Assembly: GCA_020637675.1 (NCBI GenBank)
Contig: JACKKD010000001.1
Coordinates: 1,116,001 to 1,180,000 of the forward strand
DNA from: Paracoccaceae bacterium
GTDB taxonomy: Bacteria; Pseudomonadota; Alphaproteobacteria; Rhodobacterales; Rhodobacteraceae
Direction of reading: 5' to 3'
Length of the DNA stretch: 64,000 nt
Shown one piece after another: positions 51,879-64,000 of the stretch. Both the position numbers and the translations under genes were made by a program. The notes under the pieces are model-generated. The model was given only the letters and a program-made list of their open reading frames with translations. It was not told the DNA's origin and searched no databases. Position 1 is the first letter of the stretch. Each line of letters opens with the position of its first letter.

Positions 51879-52495
51879 TTCAGGCGGGCCTCCAGAGCTT
51901 CGACACCCGCCTTCGTGATCACGAGGGTATCACGCTTTAGGATGTCATAGACATTCGCGCCCATCGAGGGCAGCACGTCGATGCCTTCAATGTTCGCCGC
52001 GGCGCGCGCGAAGTTGGCGTTCACCTCGGCGCCGTCGATGATCAGGACGCGCTTCCAGCCAAGCTCCTTCGCCGCCTTGGCGAGGATCTTGGTCTTGGCT
52101 TCGCCCATGTCGAGGCTGTCGAGGATCACGAGCTGGCCGGCGCCGGCTTTCGCCGACAGCGCGTGCTTCAGGCCGAGCGCCCGGAACTTCTTCGGCAGGT
52201 CATGCGCGTGGCTGCGCGGCGTCGGCCCCTTGTAGGTGCCGCCGTGACGGAAGATCGGCGCCTTGCGGGAGCCGTGGCGTGCGCCGCCGGTGCCCTTCTG
52301 GCGATAGATCTTCTTGGTCGAGTAGCTCACGTCGGACTTGCCGAGCACCGAGTGGGTGCCGGCCTGCGCCTTCGCGCGCTGCCAGCGAACGACACGGTGC
52401 AGGATGTCCGCGCGCGGCTCCAGCCCGAAGATCTCGTCATCGAGATCGATCGAGCCCGCCTTCTTGGCGTCGAGCTTGATCACATCGAGTTTCAT
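51875..52495 (-). CDS. rplD: Large ribosomal subunit protein uL4
   Basis: This 206-residue protein has WQRAKAQAGTHSVLGKSDV and the extended loop YRQKGTGGARHGSRKAPIFR in the exit tunnel. In E. coli, L4 also regulates the S10 operon by acting on its leader. It overlaps rplC and rplW by 4 bases. Confidence 0.98.
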   Translation of the reverse strand: MKLDVIKLDAKKAGSIDLDDEIFGLEPRADILHRVVRWQRAKAQAGTHSVLGKSDVSYSTKKIYRQKGTGGARHGSRKAPIFRHGGTYKGPTPRSHAHDLPKKFRALGLKHALSAKAGAGQLVILDSLDMGEAKTKILAKAAKELGWKRVLIIDGAEVNANFARAAANIEGIDVLPSMGANVYDILKRDTLVITKAGVEALEARLK

Positions 52496-53220
52496 GCTTG
52501 CTCTCCTTCGGGCGCGGCGGTGGCCTCAGCCGCGGGCTTGGCGGCCGACTTCAGCCCGGCGGGGCGGACGGCATTCTCCGGGACCGGCTTCTTCACCGCG
52601 TCCTTGATCGTCACCCAGCCGCCCCTTGAGCCCGGAACCGAACCCTTGACCATGATCAGGCCACGGCCCGCGTCGGTGCGCACGACCTGCAGGTTCTGCG
52701 TGGTCACGCGCACGGCACCGAGATGGCCGGCCATCTTCTTGCCCTTGAACACCTTGCCGGGATCCTGGCACTGGCCGGTCGAACCGTGCGAGCGGTGGCT
52801 GATCGACACGCCGTGCGAGGCCCTGAGGCCGCCGAAGTTGTGCCGCTTCATGACACCGGCGAAGCCCTTGCCGATCGAGGTGCCGGCGATGTCGACATAC
52901 TGGCCCGCGAAGTAATGGTCGGCCGTCAGCTCCTCGCCCACGCCGATCAAGTTGTCGGGGCTGACGCGGAACTCGGCGATCTTGCGCTTGGGCTCCACCT
53001 TCGCCTTGGCGAAGTGTCCGCGCATCGCCGCCGTGGTCCGCTTGGCCTTGGCCGCACCCGCGCCGAGCTGGACAGCCGAATAGCCGTCCTTCTCGACCGT
53101 GCGCTGCGCCACGACCTGGCACCCGTCGAGTTGGAGAACCGTCACCGGAACCTGCCGGCCGTCCTCAAGAAAGAGCCGGGTCATGCCCAGCTTCTTTGCG
53201 ATCACACCAGAGCGCAACAT
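52492..53220 (-). CDS. rplC: Large ribosomal subunit protein uL3
   Basis: This 242-residue protein begins MLRSGVIAKKLGMTRLFLED and has the signature HGVSISHRSHGSTGQCQDPGKVFKG near its middle, which reaches the peptidyl-transferase centre. An alanine-rich C-terminal tail makes it 33 residues longer than the E. coli form. Confidence 0.98.
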   Translation of the reverse strand: MLRSGVIAKKLGMTRLFLEDGRQVPVTVLQLDGCQVVAQRTVEKDGYSAVQLGAGAAKAKRTTAAMRGHFAKAKVEPKRKIAEFRVSPDNLIGVGEELTADHYFAGQYVDIAGTSIGKGFAGVMKRHNFGGLRASHGVSISHRSHGSTGQCQDPGKVFKGKKMAGHLGAVRVTTQNLQVVRTDAGRGLIMVKGSVPGSRGGWVTIKDAVKKPVPENAVRPAGLKSAAKPAAEATAAPEGEQA

Positions 53221-53234
53221 GGTCAGTGCCCTCC

Positions 53235-53543
53235 TCAGACCTTGATCTCGACGTCGACGCCGGCGGCGAGGTCGAGCTTCATCAGCGCGTCCACCGTCTG
53301 GGGCGTCGGATCGACGATGTCGAGAAGCCGCTTGTGAGTGCGGATTTCCCACTGGTCGCGCGACTTCTTGTCGATATGCGGACCGCGGAGAACCGTGAAT
53401 TTCTCGATCTTGTTCGGCAGCGGGATCGGCCCGCGGACCTGGGCGCCCGTGCGCTTGGCAGTGTTCACGATTTCCAGCGTGCTGGCGTCGAGCACGCGGT
53501 AGTCGAAGGCCTTGAGCCGGATGCGGATATTCTGACCAGTCAT
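53235..53543 (-). CDS. rpsJ: Small ribosomal subunit protein uS10
   Basis: This 102-residue protein contains MTGQNIRIRLKAFDYRVLDA and RGPIPLPNKIEKFTVLRGPH. It also serves as NusE in antitermination. It is the first gene of the S10 group, 76 bases after tuf. Confidence 0.98.
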   Translation of the reverse strand: MTGQNIRIRLKAFDYRVLDASTLEIVNTAKRTGAQVRGPIPLPNKIEKFTVLRGPHIDKKSRDQWEIRTHKRLLDIVDPTPQTVDALMKLDLAAGVDVEIKV

Positions 53544-53619
53544 TTCTCTCGCCTCTTGCGGGGCTTTCAGTTGAGAGGCAGACGGGGCCTCATGCCCCGC
53601 CTGCGTCGAACCGTTTTGC

Positions 53620-54795
<1,176 letters not shown>

Positions 54796-54874
54796 GATGG
54801 CCTCCTTGTTCGGGTGGCAGGGCAGGCCCCGCCCTACGGGTGGTGGGTAGGGCGGGGTTCACCCCGCCACACCG

Positions 54875-56998
<2,124 letters not shown>

Positions 56999-57023
56999 CG
57001 TATTCGTCCTCGCTGCCGCCGGA

Positions 57024-57494
57024 TTACCAGCGGTAATGGCTGAACGCCTTGTTGGCGTCGGCCATCTTGTGGGTGTCTTCGCGTTTCTTGACCGCGGTGC
57101 CGCGTCCGTTGACGGCATCGGCCAGTTCGGCGGCCAGACGCTCTTCCATCGTGTTCTCGTTGCGGTTCTTCGCGGCGGTGATCAGCCAGCGGATCGCCAG
57201 CGCCTCGCGGCGCTCGGGCCGGACCTCGACCGGAACCTGATAGGTCGCACCGCCGACGCGGCGGGAGCGGACCTCGAGCGAGGGCTTCACGTTGTCGAGC
57301 GCCTCGTGGAAGCACTCCACCGGCGACCGCTTCAGCCGGCCTTCGACCCGCTCGAGCGCGCTGTAGACGATGCGCTCGGCGACCGACTTCTTGCCGTCCA
57401 CCATCAGGTTGTTCATGAATTTCGTCAGGACCCGGTCGCCATACTTGGCATCGGGCAGGACTTCGCGCTTTTCGGCAGCGTGACGACGCGACAT
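57024..57494 (-). CDS. rpsG: Small ribosomal subunit protein uS7
   Basis: This 156-residue protein has MSRRHAAEKREVLPDAKYGDR and the 16S rRNA-binding core VGGATYQVPVEVRPERREALA. It starts assembly of the 30S head. It follows rpsL by 12 bases. Confidence 0.98.
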   Translation of the reverse strand: MSRRHAAEKREVLPDAKYGDRVLTKFMNNLMVDGKKSVAERIVYSALERVEGRLKRSPVECFHEALDNVKPSLEVRSRRVGGATYQVPVEVRPERREALAIRWLITAAKNRNENTMEERLAAELADAVNGRGTAVKKREDTHKMADANKAFSHYRW

Positions 57495-57506
57495 CTGGTG
57501 ATCTCC

Positions 57507-57878
57507 TTACTTCGGACGCTTCGCGCCGTATTTCGAGCGACGCTGGCGACGGTCCTTGACGCCCTGCGTATCGAGCACACCGCGAAGGATGTGGTAGCGC
57601 ACGCCCGGAAGGTCCTTCACCCGGCCGCCGCGGATCAGGACCACGGAGTGTTCCTGCAGGTTGTGCTTCTCGCCGGGGATGTAGCTGATCACCTCGAAGC
57701 CGTTCGTGAGACGGACCTTCGCCACCTTCCGCATCGCCGAGTTCGGCTTCTTCGGCGTGGTGGTGTAGACGCGGGTGCAGACACCGCGCTTCTGCGGGCA
57801 GGATTCCAGGTGCTGCGACTTGGACTTCTGCGGCTTCGCTTCCCGGGGCTTCCGGATCAGCTGTTGGATCGTCGGCAT
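57507..57878 (-). CDS. rpsL: Small ribosomal subunit protein uS12
   Basis: This 123-residue protein contains the decoding-centre segments TTTPKKPNSAMRKVAK (streptomycin-site lysine 43 region) and PGVRYHILRGVLDTQGVKDR (lysine 88 region). No resistance-type replacement is obvious. It heads the str operon with a 230-base leader to the predicted promoter. Confidence 0.98.
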   Translation of the reverse strand: MPTIQQLIRKPREAKPQKSKSQHLESCPQKRGVCTRVYTTTPKKPNSAMRKVAKVRLTNGFEVISYIPGEKHNLQEHSVVLIRGGRVKDLPGVRYHILRGVLDTQGVKDRRQRRSKYGAKRPK

Positions 57879-58108
57879 TAACTCTCGCCCTATCTTGCAA
57901 CCCGATCGACGTTCGCCCGTCAGCGACGTTCCCGGGGGCTTTCGCTCATGTGCGTGCCTTGCGCGTCCGCAAAACACCAAAACCGCATTCGTCCCCTGCG
58001 CGGGGGCGACGCGGTGGAATTCCAGAGGATCGGGGCTTGTGCCCGGATCGTGACCACTTCAGTTCTGATACACGTCCACGCGCAATTCACCCGTGGCCGA
58101 GTGCGGGC

Positions 58109-58137
58109 CGTATAGGGGGAGTCGCGGGGGTTGTCAA
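58109..58137 (-). promoter_or_regulatory. Strong promoter of the str operon
   Basis: TTGACA (58132-58137) and TATACG (58109-58114) are separated by 17 bases on the minus strand, with a perfect -35 hexamer. Transcription would start about 225 bases before rpsL. The leader 57879-58108 holds no gene. Confidence 0.7.
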
Positions 58138-58153
58138 CACGGGCTCTCGGCGC

Positions 58154-58846
58154 TCAGCGCCCCTTCAGCAGGAGCCGGTGCAGACCGAGTGCGAGCGCGA
58201 GGACGAGCAGCACCGCAAAGACCGTATCCGAAAGGAAATGCCGCCCGGTCACGACCCTCAGCGCGAGCCCCGCCACAGGCAGCGTTGCGCCCGCGAGCGC
58301 GTAAAGCGCGAAGGCCCGGCGCGGCAGGAGCCGCCAGGCATCGGGCGCAAGGACCACGAACGCGATGAGAAGCGCGGTCGCCGCCGATCCTTCACCCGAG
58401 ACGAAGGAGCAGTTGGCAACGCACTGGTCGGCCGGGAGCCAGGGCGGCGTGAAGGCGGCCGGGCCGCCGAACTCCGCCACATCTACCGGGCGGGCCCGGC
58501 CCCAGTAGGTCTTGAGCACGCCGTTGACGAGGAGGATCGGCCCGAGGAGGTAGAGAAGGAAGATGAACCCCGCCTCGCGTGCATCGACGCCGAGAAGCGG
58601 CCTCCTTGCAAATGCGAAGCCGAGCGCGAGGATGGAGAAGGCGAATACGGCGATGGAGAGGTTCCAGATGCCGTTCCGCAGCGCCTCGATCCAGGGGTTT
58701 CCTGCCAGCCAGAAGCCTTCCTCAGCGCGGTAGAACCAGCCCGAGACGGTCAGGTCGATCCCCGGGATGGCCACAAAGACGCCAAGCGCGGCGAACGTCA
58801 GGATCGCGAGCGCGATCGCGGCCTTGCGGTGATCAAGGGGCGGCAT
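58154..58846 (-). CDS. PAP2-family phosphatase
   Basis: This 230-residue membrane protein has about six helices. Motif 1 is KTYWGRARP, motif 3 is RVVTGRHFLSD. The middle motif reads SFVSGEGSA, with glutamate where most family members have PSGH. Members include lipid A phosphatases and undecaprenyl-pyrophosphate phosphatases. The upstream glycosyltransferase gene overlaps its start by 14 bases, so the lipid substrate may be an isoprenoid or lipid A donor. Activity depends on whether the altered motif is functional. Confidence 0.8.
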   Translation of the reverse strand: MPPLDHRKAAIALAILTFAALGVFVAIPGIDLTVSGWFYRAEEGFWLAGNPWIEALRNGIWNLSIAVFAFSILALGFAFARRPLLGVDAREAGFIFLLYLLGPILLVNGVLKTYWGRARPVDVAEFGGPAAFTPPWLPADQCVANCSFVSGEGSAATALLIAFVVLAPDAWRLLPRRAFALYALAGATLPVAGLALRVVTGRHFLSDTVFAVLLVLALALGLHRLLLKGR

Positions 58847-60260
58847 TGGCGCAATCCGCGCTGATGCGCCAGGCGGCAAGGCCCCGGCCGGCGTAGGCGC
58901 CGCCCGAGGTTTCGAAGCGCGCAACCGGCGGGTCGGCCGCGCAGTCGGGCGCAGCCGTCGCGACGAATAGGACCGGCATGGAGCCGAGGCCGAGCGGATA
59001 GGTTTGCTCATAATAGTTTTGCGCGCGCCCATGCGGCGCGGGCGCCGCGAAGCCGAGGCCCGAGGCGCGGCCGGTGTGGAAGAGATCGGCAAGGATGTCG
59101 CGGTCGGCGGAAACCACCGTCGCCAACCCCTCCCCCTCGGCCGCGGCGATGATCTGCCGGCTGAGATCGGACCTGCCGAGGTAACGCGCAAGCAGCGGCT
59201 CGCCCTTCCATGCCGGCCAGGGGGCAAGCATGATCAGGATGGGCAACAGGACCGAGACCGCTCCGTTCACCGCCAGCGACACCGGCAGGAACCGTGGCGC
59301 ATGGGCGCGAAGCATGCCCACCGCCAGCACGGTCCCGGGGAAATAGGCCGCGAGTGCCCAATTGGCATAGGCCTTGTCGAGAGCCGCCTGGACCGAGACG
59401 ATCAGGAGCGGCGGCGCCGAGATGAGCGCAAGTGCCCGAAGCGCCGGCGCTCCGGGCCGGGCATACCCCCAGAGAAGCGCAGCGAAGACGACCGGCCCGA
59501 CGACGGCGAACTGCGCCAGAAGGAATTCCGCCAACCCGGCCAGGTTCAGCCCGGAAAGCCAGCTTTCGCCCCGGACCCAACCCACGTTGTCCATCGTGTG
59601 CGCGACGGTCGTCAGCTGGTTTCCGAGGTTCCACAAGACGTTCGGCAGGATGGTTGCGCCAAACGCCACGATCAGCGCCAGGGTCGCGCGGGGCGGGATG
59701 CGGAAGGCAGGCATGAAGACGGCCGCCAGCCCGATACCGAAGAGAAGGTAGATCGCCGCGTACTTGGCGAGGAAGGCGAAGCCCGCCAGCACGCCTGCCA
59801 GCATCGCCACGCCCGCCCGCCCGGTCTTCGCCGCCCTGAGATGGCAAAGGAGAGCCGCCGCAAGGAAGGGCGCCATCACCGTGTCGGTCGAGATCAGGAT
59901 CGAACCGAGCGCCGCCATCGGCAGGGTTACATAGGTCACGGCCGTCCACAGGGCAGCCCGGGCATCGGTAAGCCGCGCCGCCACTCCGCCAAGGAGAAGC
60001 GCCGTCGCCCCGTGGAGGACCGCACCCGGCAGGCGCACGAAAAAGGCCGCGTCGGAACCGAAAAGCTCCGTCACGCCCCGGATCACCCAGGCGATGAGCG
60101 GCGGTTTGGAATAGTAGCCGAGGTCGAGGTTCCGCCCCCAGAGCCAGTACTGGCTTTCATCGACGAAAAGGTCGGTCCGGTCGAACCAGAGGGCAACCAG
60201 ACGCAGGGCCGTGGCCAATGCGACGATGGCCGCCGCGGGGCCGATCCAGCCCCTAGCCAA
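58833..60260 (-). CDS. ArnT-like membrane glycosyltransferase (GT83/GT39 type)
   Basis: This 475-residue protein has 10-12 membrane helices. The first loop contains DLFVDESQYWLWGRNLDLGYYSKPPLIAW, the acidic DE...YW pattern and SKPP of PMT/ArnT-type enzymes that use polyprenyl-phosphate sugars. The TTG at 60260 is chosen because it overlaps the stop codon of the preceding gene and gives the first helix at once. It likely adds a sugar to lipid A or another envelope lipid. Confidence 0.82.
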   Translation of the reverse strand: MARGWIGPAAAIVALATALRLVALWFDRTDLFVDESQYWLWGRNLDLGYYSKPPLIAWVIRGVTELFGSDAAFFVRLPGAVLHGATALLLGGVAARLTDARAALWTAVTYVTLPMAALGSILISTDTVMAPFLAAALLCHLRAAKTGRAGVAMLAGVLAGFAFLAKYAAIYLLFGIGLAAVFMPAFRIPPRATLALIVAFGATILPNVLWNLGNQLTTVAHTMDNVGWVRGESWLSGLNLAGLAEFLLAQFAVVGPVVFAALLWGYARPGAPALRALALISAPPLLIVSVQAALDKAYANWALAAYFPGTVLAVGMLRAHAPRFLPVSLAVNGAVSVLLPILIMLAPWPAWKGEPLLARYLGRSDLSRQIIAAAEGEGLATVVSADRDILADLFHTGRASGLGFAAPAPHGRAQNYYEQTYPLGLGSMPVLFVATAAPDCAADPPVARFETSGGAYAGRGLAAWRISADCANAAP

Positions 60261-60564
60261 GGCCGTTTTCCCGCGCTTCCCGTTGGATGAGGACGAGATT
60301 CCTGAGGTATATGAAGACGCCCAGCGACTGGCCGAGCACGAAGACCGGATCGCGCCGGTAGATCGCATAGGCCAGAAGGATCACCCCGCCCGCCAGCGAG
60401 AAGTACCAGAAGACGACCGGCATCACGGATTTCCGCGCCCGCTCGGAAGCGATCCACTGGACGAGAAAGCGGCCGGTGAACATGAGCTGGCCGAAAAGCC
60501 CGAAGGCGACCCACCAGAACTCCGTCCGGCTTTCGACATGGAGGATGGCGAAGAGTCGATCCAT
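60253..60564 (-). CDS. Lipid-A-disaccharide synthase N-terminal-domain protein
   Basis: This 103-residue small protein belongs to the LABNT family: three hydrophobic segments, with FWWVAFGLFGQLMFTGRFLVQW (residues 16-37) and LAGGVILLAYAIYRRDPVFVLGQ. It resembles a flippase-like or DMT-like half. It commonly neighbours GT2 and ArnT-type genes, and here sits between them with overlaps of 1 and 8 bases. It may help transfer or flip the glycolipid donor. Confidence 0.85.
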   Translation of the reverse strand: MDRLFAILHVESRTEFWWVAFGLFGQLMFTGRFLVQWIASERARKSVMPVVFWYFSLAGGVILLAYAIYRRDPVFVLGQSLGVFIYLRNLVLIQREARENGLG

Positions 60565-60565
60565 C

Positions 60566-61288
60566 CTATTGCCCCTCCGTCGCGCGGGATTTCTTCTTCC
60601 GCCGGATGAGCCACATCACGCCCAGAAGGTCGATGGCGCCGACGAAGCCGCGCTGGAGGTTGCTGTAATGCGACCGGCCCGCATGACGCGGCGCATGGGC
60701 GACATCGACATGCGCGACCTCCCAACCGTCCCGGGCGAAGAGCGCGGGCAGGTAGCGGTGCATGTGGTTGAAGAAGGGCAGGCGCAGGAATCCCTCCCGC
60801 CGGAACGCCTTCAGCCCGCAGCCGGTGTCGCGCGTGCCATCCTTCAGCGCCTTGGAGCGGACCCAGTTTGCCAGCCGGGAGGCGAGTTTCTTCGAAATGG
60901 TGTCCTGCCGACCGACCCGTTGCCCGGCGACGAGCCCGATCCGCCCGGCGCCCGGAGCCAAAAGCGGCGCGATGAGCTTCGGCAGTTCCGACGGCGGGTT
61001 CTGGCCGTCGGCGTCGAGGGTGCAGACAATCCCGCCCTGCGCCGCCAGCACGCCGGAGTGGACGGCGGCACTCTGCCCGCCCGAGACGTCATGGCGGATG
61101 AGCCGGAGGTTCGGATGCGTCCGCATCCGGGCGCGGATGACCTCTGCGGTGGCATCGGTCGAGCCGTCGTCGACGACGAGAACCTCGTAGCCGCCCTGCG
61201 CGGCCAGCGCCGCGTCGATGCCATCCAGCAGCAGGGGGAGGTTGTCGGCCTCGTCCTTCGCGGGAATGACGATGGAGATGGTGACCAT
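60566..61288 (-). CDS. Glycosyltransferase family 2 (dolichol-phosphate-mannose-like)
   Basis: This 240-residue cytoplasmic enzyme begins MVTISIVIPAKDEADNLP; the nucleotide-sugar motifs are VVDDGSTD (residues 40-47) and TLDADGQNPP (DXD). It resembles DPM1/ArnC, which load a sugar onto polyprenyl phosphate. The positively charged C-terminus (RRKKKSRATEGQ) may touch the membrane. It is the first gene of the four-gene set ending in the PAP2 phosphatase. Confidence 0.88.
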   Translation of the reverse strand: MVTISIVIPAKDEADNLPLLLDGIDAALAAQGGYEVLVVDDGSTDATAEVIRARMRTHPNLRLIRHDVSGGQSAAVHSGVLAAQGGIVCTLDADGQNPPSELPKLIAPLLAPGAGRIGLVAGQRVGRQDTISKKLASRLANWVRSKALKDGTRDTGCGLKAFRREGFLRLPFFNHMHRYLPALFARDGWEVAHVDVAHAPRHAGRSHYSNLQRGFVGAIDLLGVMWLIRRKKKSRATEGQ

Positions 61289-61369
61289 GTCTCTTGCTTC
61301 CCGGCCTGCGGTCCGCCTGTTGACGCCCGGCGGTCCTACTTCACGCCGGGCCGGTTGTAAATGTGGCGT

Positions 61370-62263
61370 TCAGCGAACGCGCAGGGGTGGCCGGTCGGGC
61401 ATCGCGACGGACCGGCCCAGCCGGCGTTCACGGTGGAAGCTGTAGATGCCGGTCAGGATCACGATGCCGGCGCCGGCGAGCGTCAGCGTGTCGGGCCACT
61501 GCCCGAATGCGGCCCAGCCGAGGCCGATCGCCGCGATGAGCGCGGTGTAGCGGAAGGGCGCGACGAGGCTGATCTCGCCCACCCGCATGGCCATGACGAT
61601 GAGCAGATAGCCGGCGATGAGGCAGGCGGCCGCAATCACGATGAGCGCCGCCTGCGCAGCGCCGACCGCCGCCCACCCGCCGAAGGGCAGGAGCGCGGCG
61701 CCGGTGACCGTCACCGAAAGTGCTGCGGTCACGGCGACCGTGACAGAGGGAAGCGCGCTCGACATCCGCCGTGTCGTCAGGTCGCGCAGCACGACAAAGC
61801 CCACGGATGCCATGCCGACGAGCGCCCAGCGGTCGAATCCTTCCGTGCCGGGACGCACGATAAGGAGGACGCCGGCGAAGCCGATGACGATGGCCGTGAA
61901 CCGCCGCCAGCCGACCGGCTCCCTGAGGAGGAGCGCCGCCGCCAGCGTGACGGCGAGCGGCAGGAACTGCAGGATCGCGGAGAGGTTGGCGAGCGGCATA
62001 TGGCGCAGCGCGGAGAGGAAAGTGAGCGTACCGCCGACCTCGCCGAGGGTGCGCAGGACAAGCCACTTGCGGTCGCTCGCCTCCATGCCGAAGCGCAGGC
62101 TCCCCATGTGCCAGCCGATGGCGAGAAGCGCGAGCGTGGCGAGTGCGCCGCGCAGGAACATCGCCTGGTAGAGCGGCAGTACCTGCGTGACCGCCTTCAT
62201 GCAGGCGTCGTTCGCCGTGAAGGCGGTCATCGCCACGCTCATGTAGAGCGCGCCGCGCGCGTT

Positions 62264-62266
<3 letters not shown>
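61370..62266 (-). CDS. DMT/EamA-family transporter, N-terminus lost at a junction
   Basis: The reading frame ends at 61370 with a typical EamA protein of ten helices in two repeats (GALYMSVAMTAFTANDACMKA ... LTGIYSFHRERRLG). The first in-frame ATG is at 62242 (290 residues). Upstream the frame continues as DNARGAL to 62266 and then meets rpoC sequence in another frame, so the true start appears lost. Such proteins are drug/metabolite exporters; the substrate is unknown. It reads in the same direction as rpoC. Confidence 0.75.

Positions 62267-64000
<1,734 letters not shown>

Overview
The window is about 64 kb of GC-rich bacterial chromosome. Its gene content and order point to the Alphaproteobacteria, family Rhodobacteraceae (Rhodobacter, Rhodovulum and Defluviimonas relatives). 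The evidence is the ParA-like regulator MipZ, the aapJQMP general amino-acid ABC operon, an ATP12-type F1 assembly chaperone, a DUF2585 membrane protein, the rpmH-rnpA-yidD...yidC-MOSC-engB-argB order, a luxI/luxR pair, and an alpha operon without rpsD. No insertion sequence, prophage, CRISPR array or origin was seen. Genes are densely packed, many with 4-base ATGA or GTGA overlaps.

Bases 1-10000: the 3' end of mipZ; a 52-codon unknown gene; a minus-strand efflux operon (DUF2892 protein, periplasmic adaptor, RND pump) whose promoter overlaps a perfect ATTC-N8-GAAT palindrome, the operator type of sulfide/persulfide-responsive SqrR/BigR repressors; a glutamate-synthase-like FMN protein; a DUF429 protein; tRNA-Arg(ACG); and a histidine kinase with no response regulator beside it. 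Bases 9850-21600 (mostly plus strand): rpmH, rnpA, yidD, a pentapeptide-repeat membrane protein (minus), ttcA, an EAL protein, yidC, a MOSC protein, engB, an SDR (minus), argB, a ferredoxin-like protein and a SixA-type phosphatase. Bases 21660-32430 (mostly minus): aapJQMP with an attenuator hairpin after aapJ; rarA-crcB-rluC-HAD-atp12; and luxR-luxI.

Bases 32500-57900 hold the str-S10-spc-alpha ribosomal supercluster, read right to left from rpsL to rplQ, with rpoA, secY and adk. Two cassettes break it. A four-gene ABC importer sits between rplP and rpmC, with an intrinsic terminator after rplP and a new candidate promoter before rpmC. A GFA-like enzyme, a MarC-family protein and a DUF2585 protein sit between rpmD and rplO. 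Several long hairpins lie in otherwise gene-free gaps of the cluster.

Bases 58154-61288 hold a probable envelope-lipid glycosylation set (GT2, a lipid-A-disaccharide-synthase N-terminal-domain protein, an ArnT-like glycosyltransferase and a PAP2 phosphatase) upstream of the str promoter. A DMT transporter and the 3' half of rpoC follow. The last 1.7 kb carries many frameshifts inside conserved rpoC sequence, and rpoC runs abruptly into the DMT gene, so this end looks like low-quality or collapsed assembly.

No clearly new multi-gene system was found. The best leads are the SqrR/BigR-type efflux operon, the split ribosomal operon, the rpoC/DMT junction and the intercistronic hairpins.
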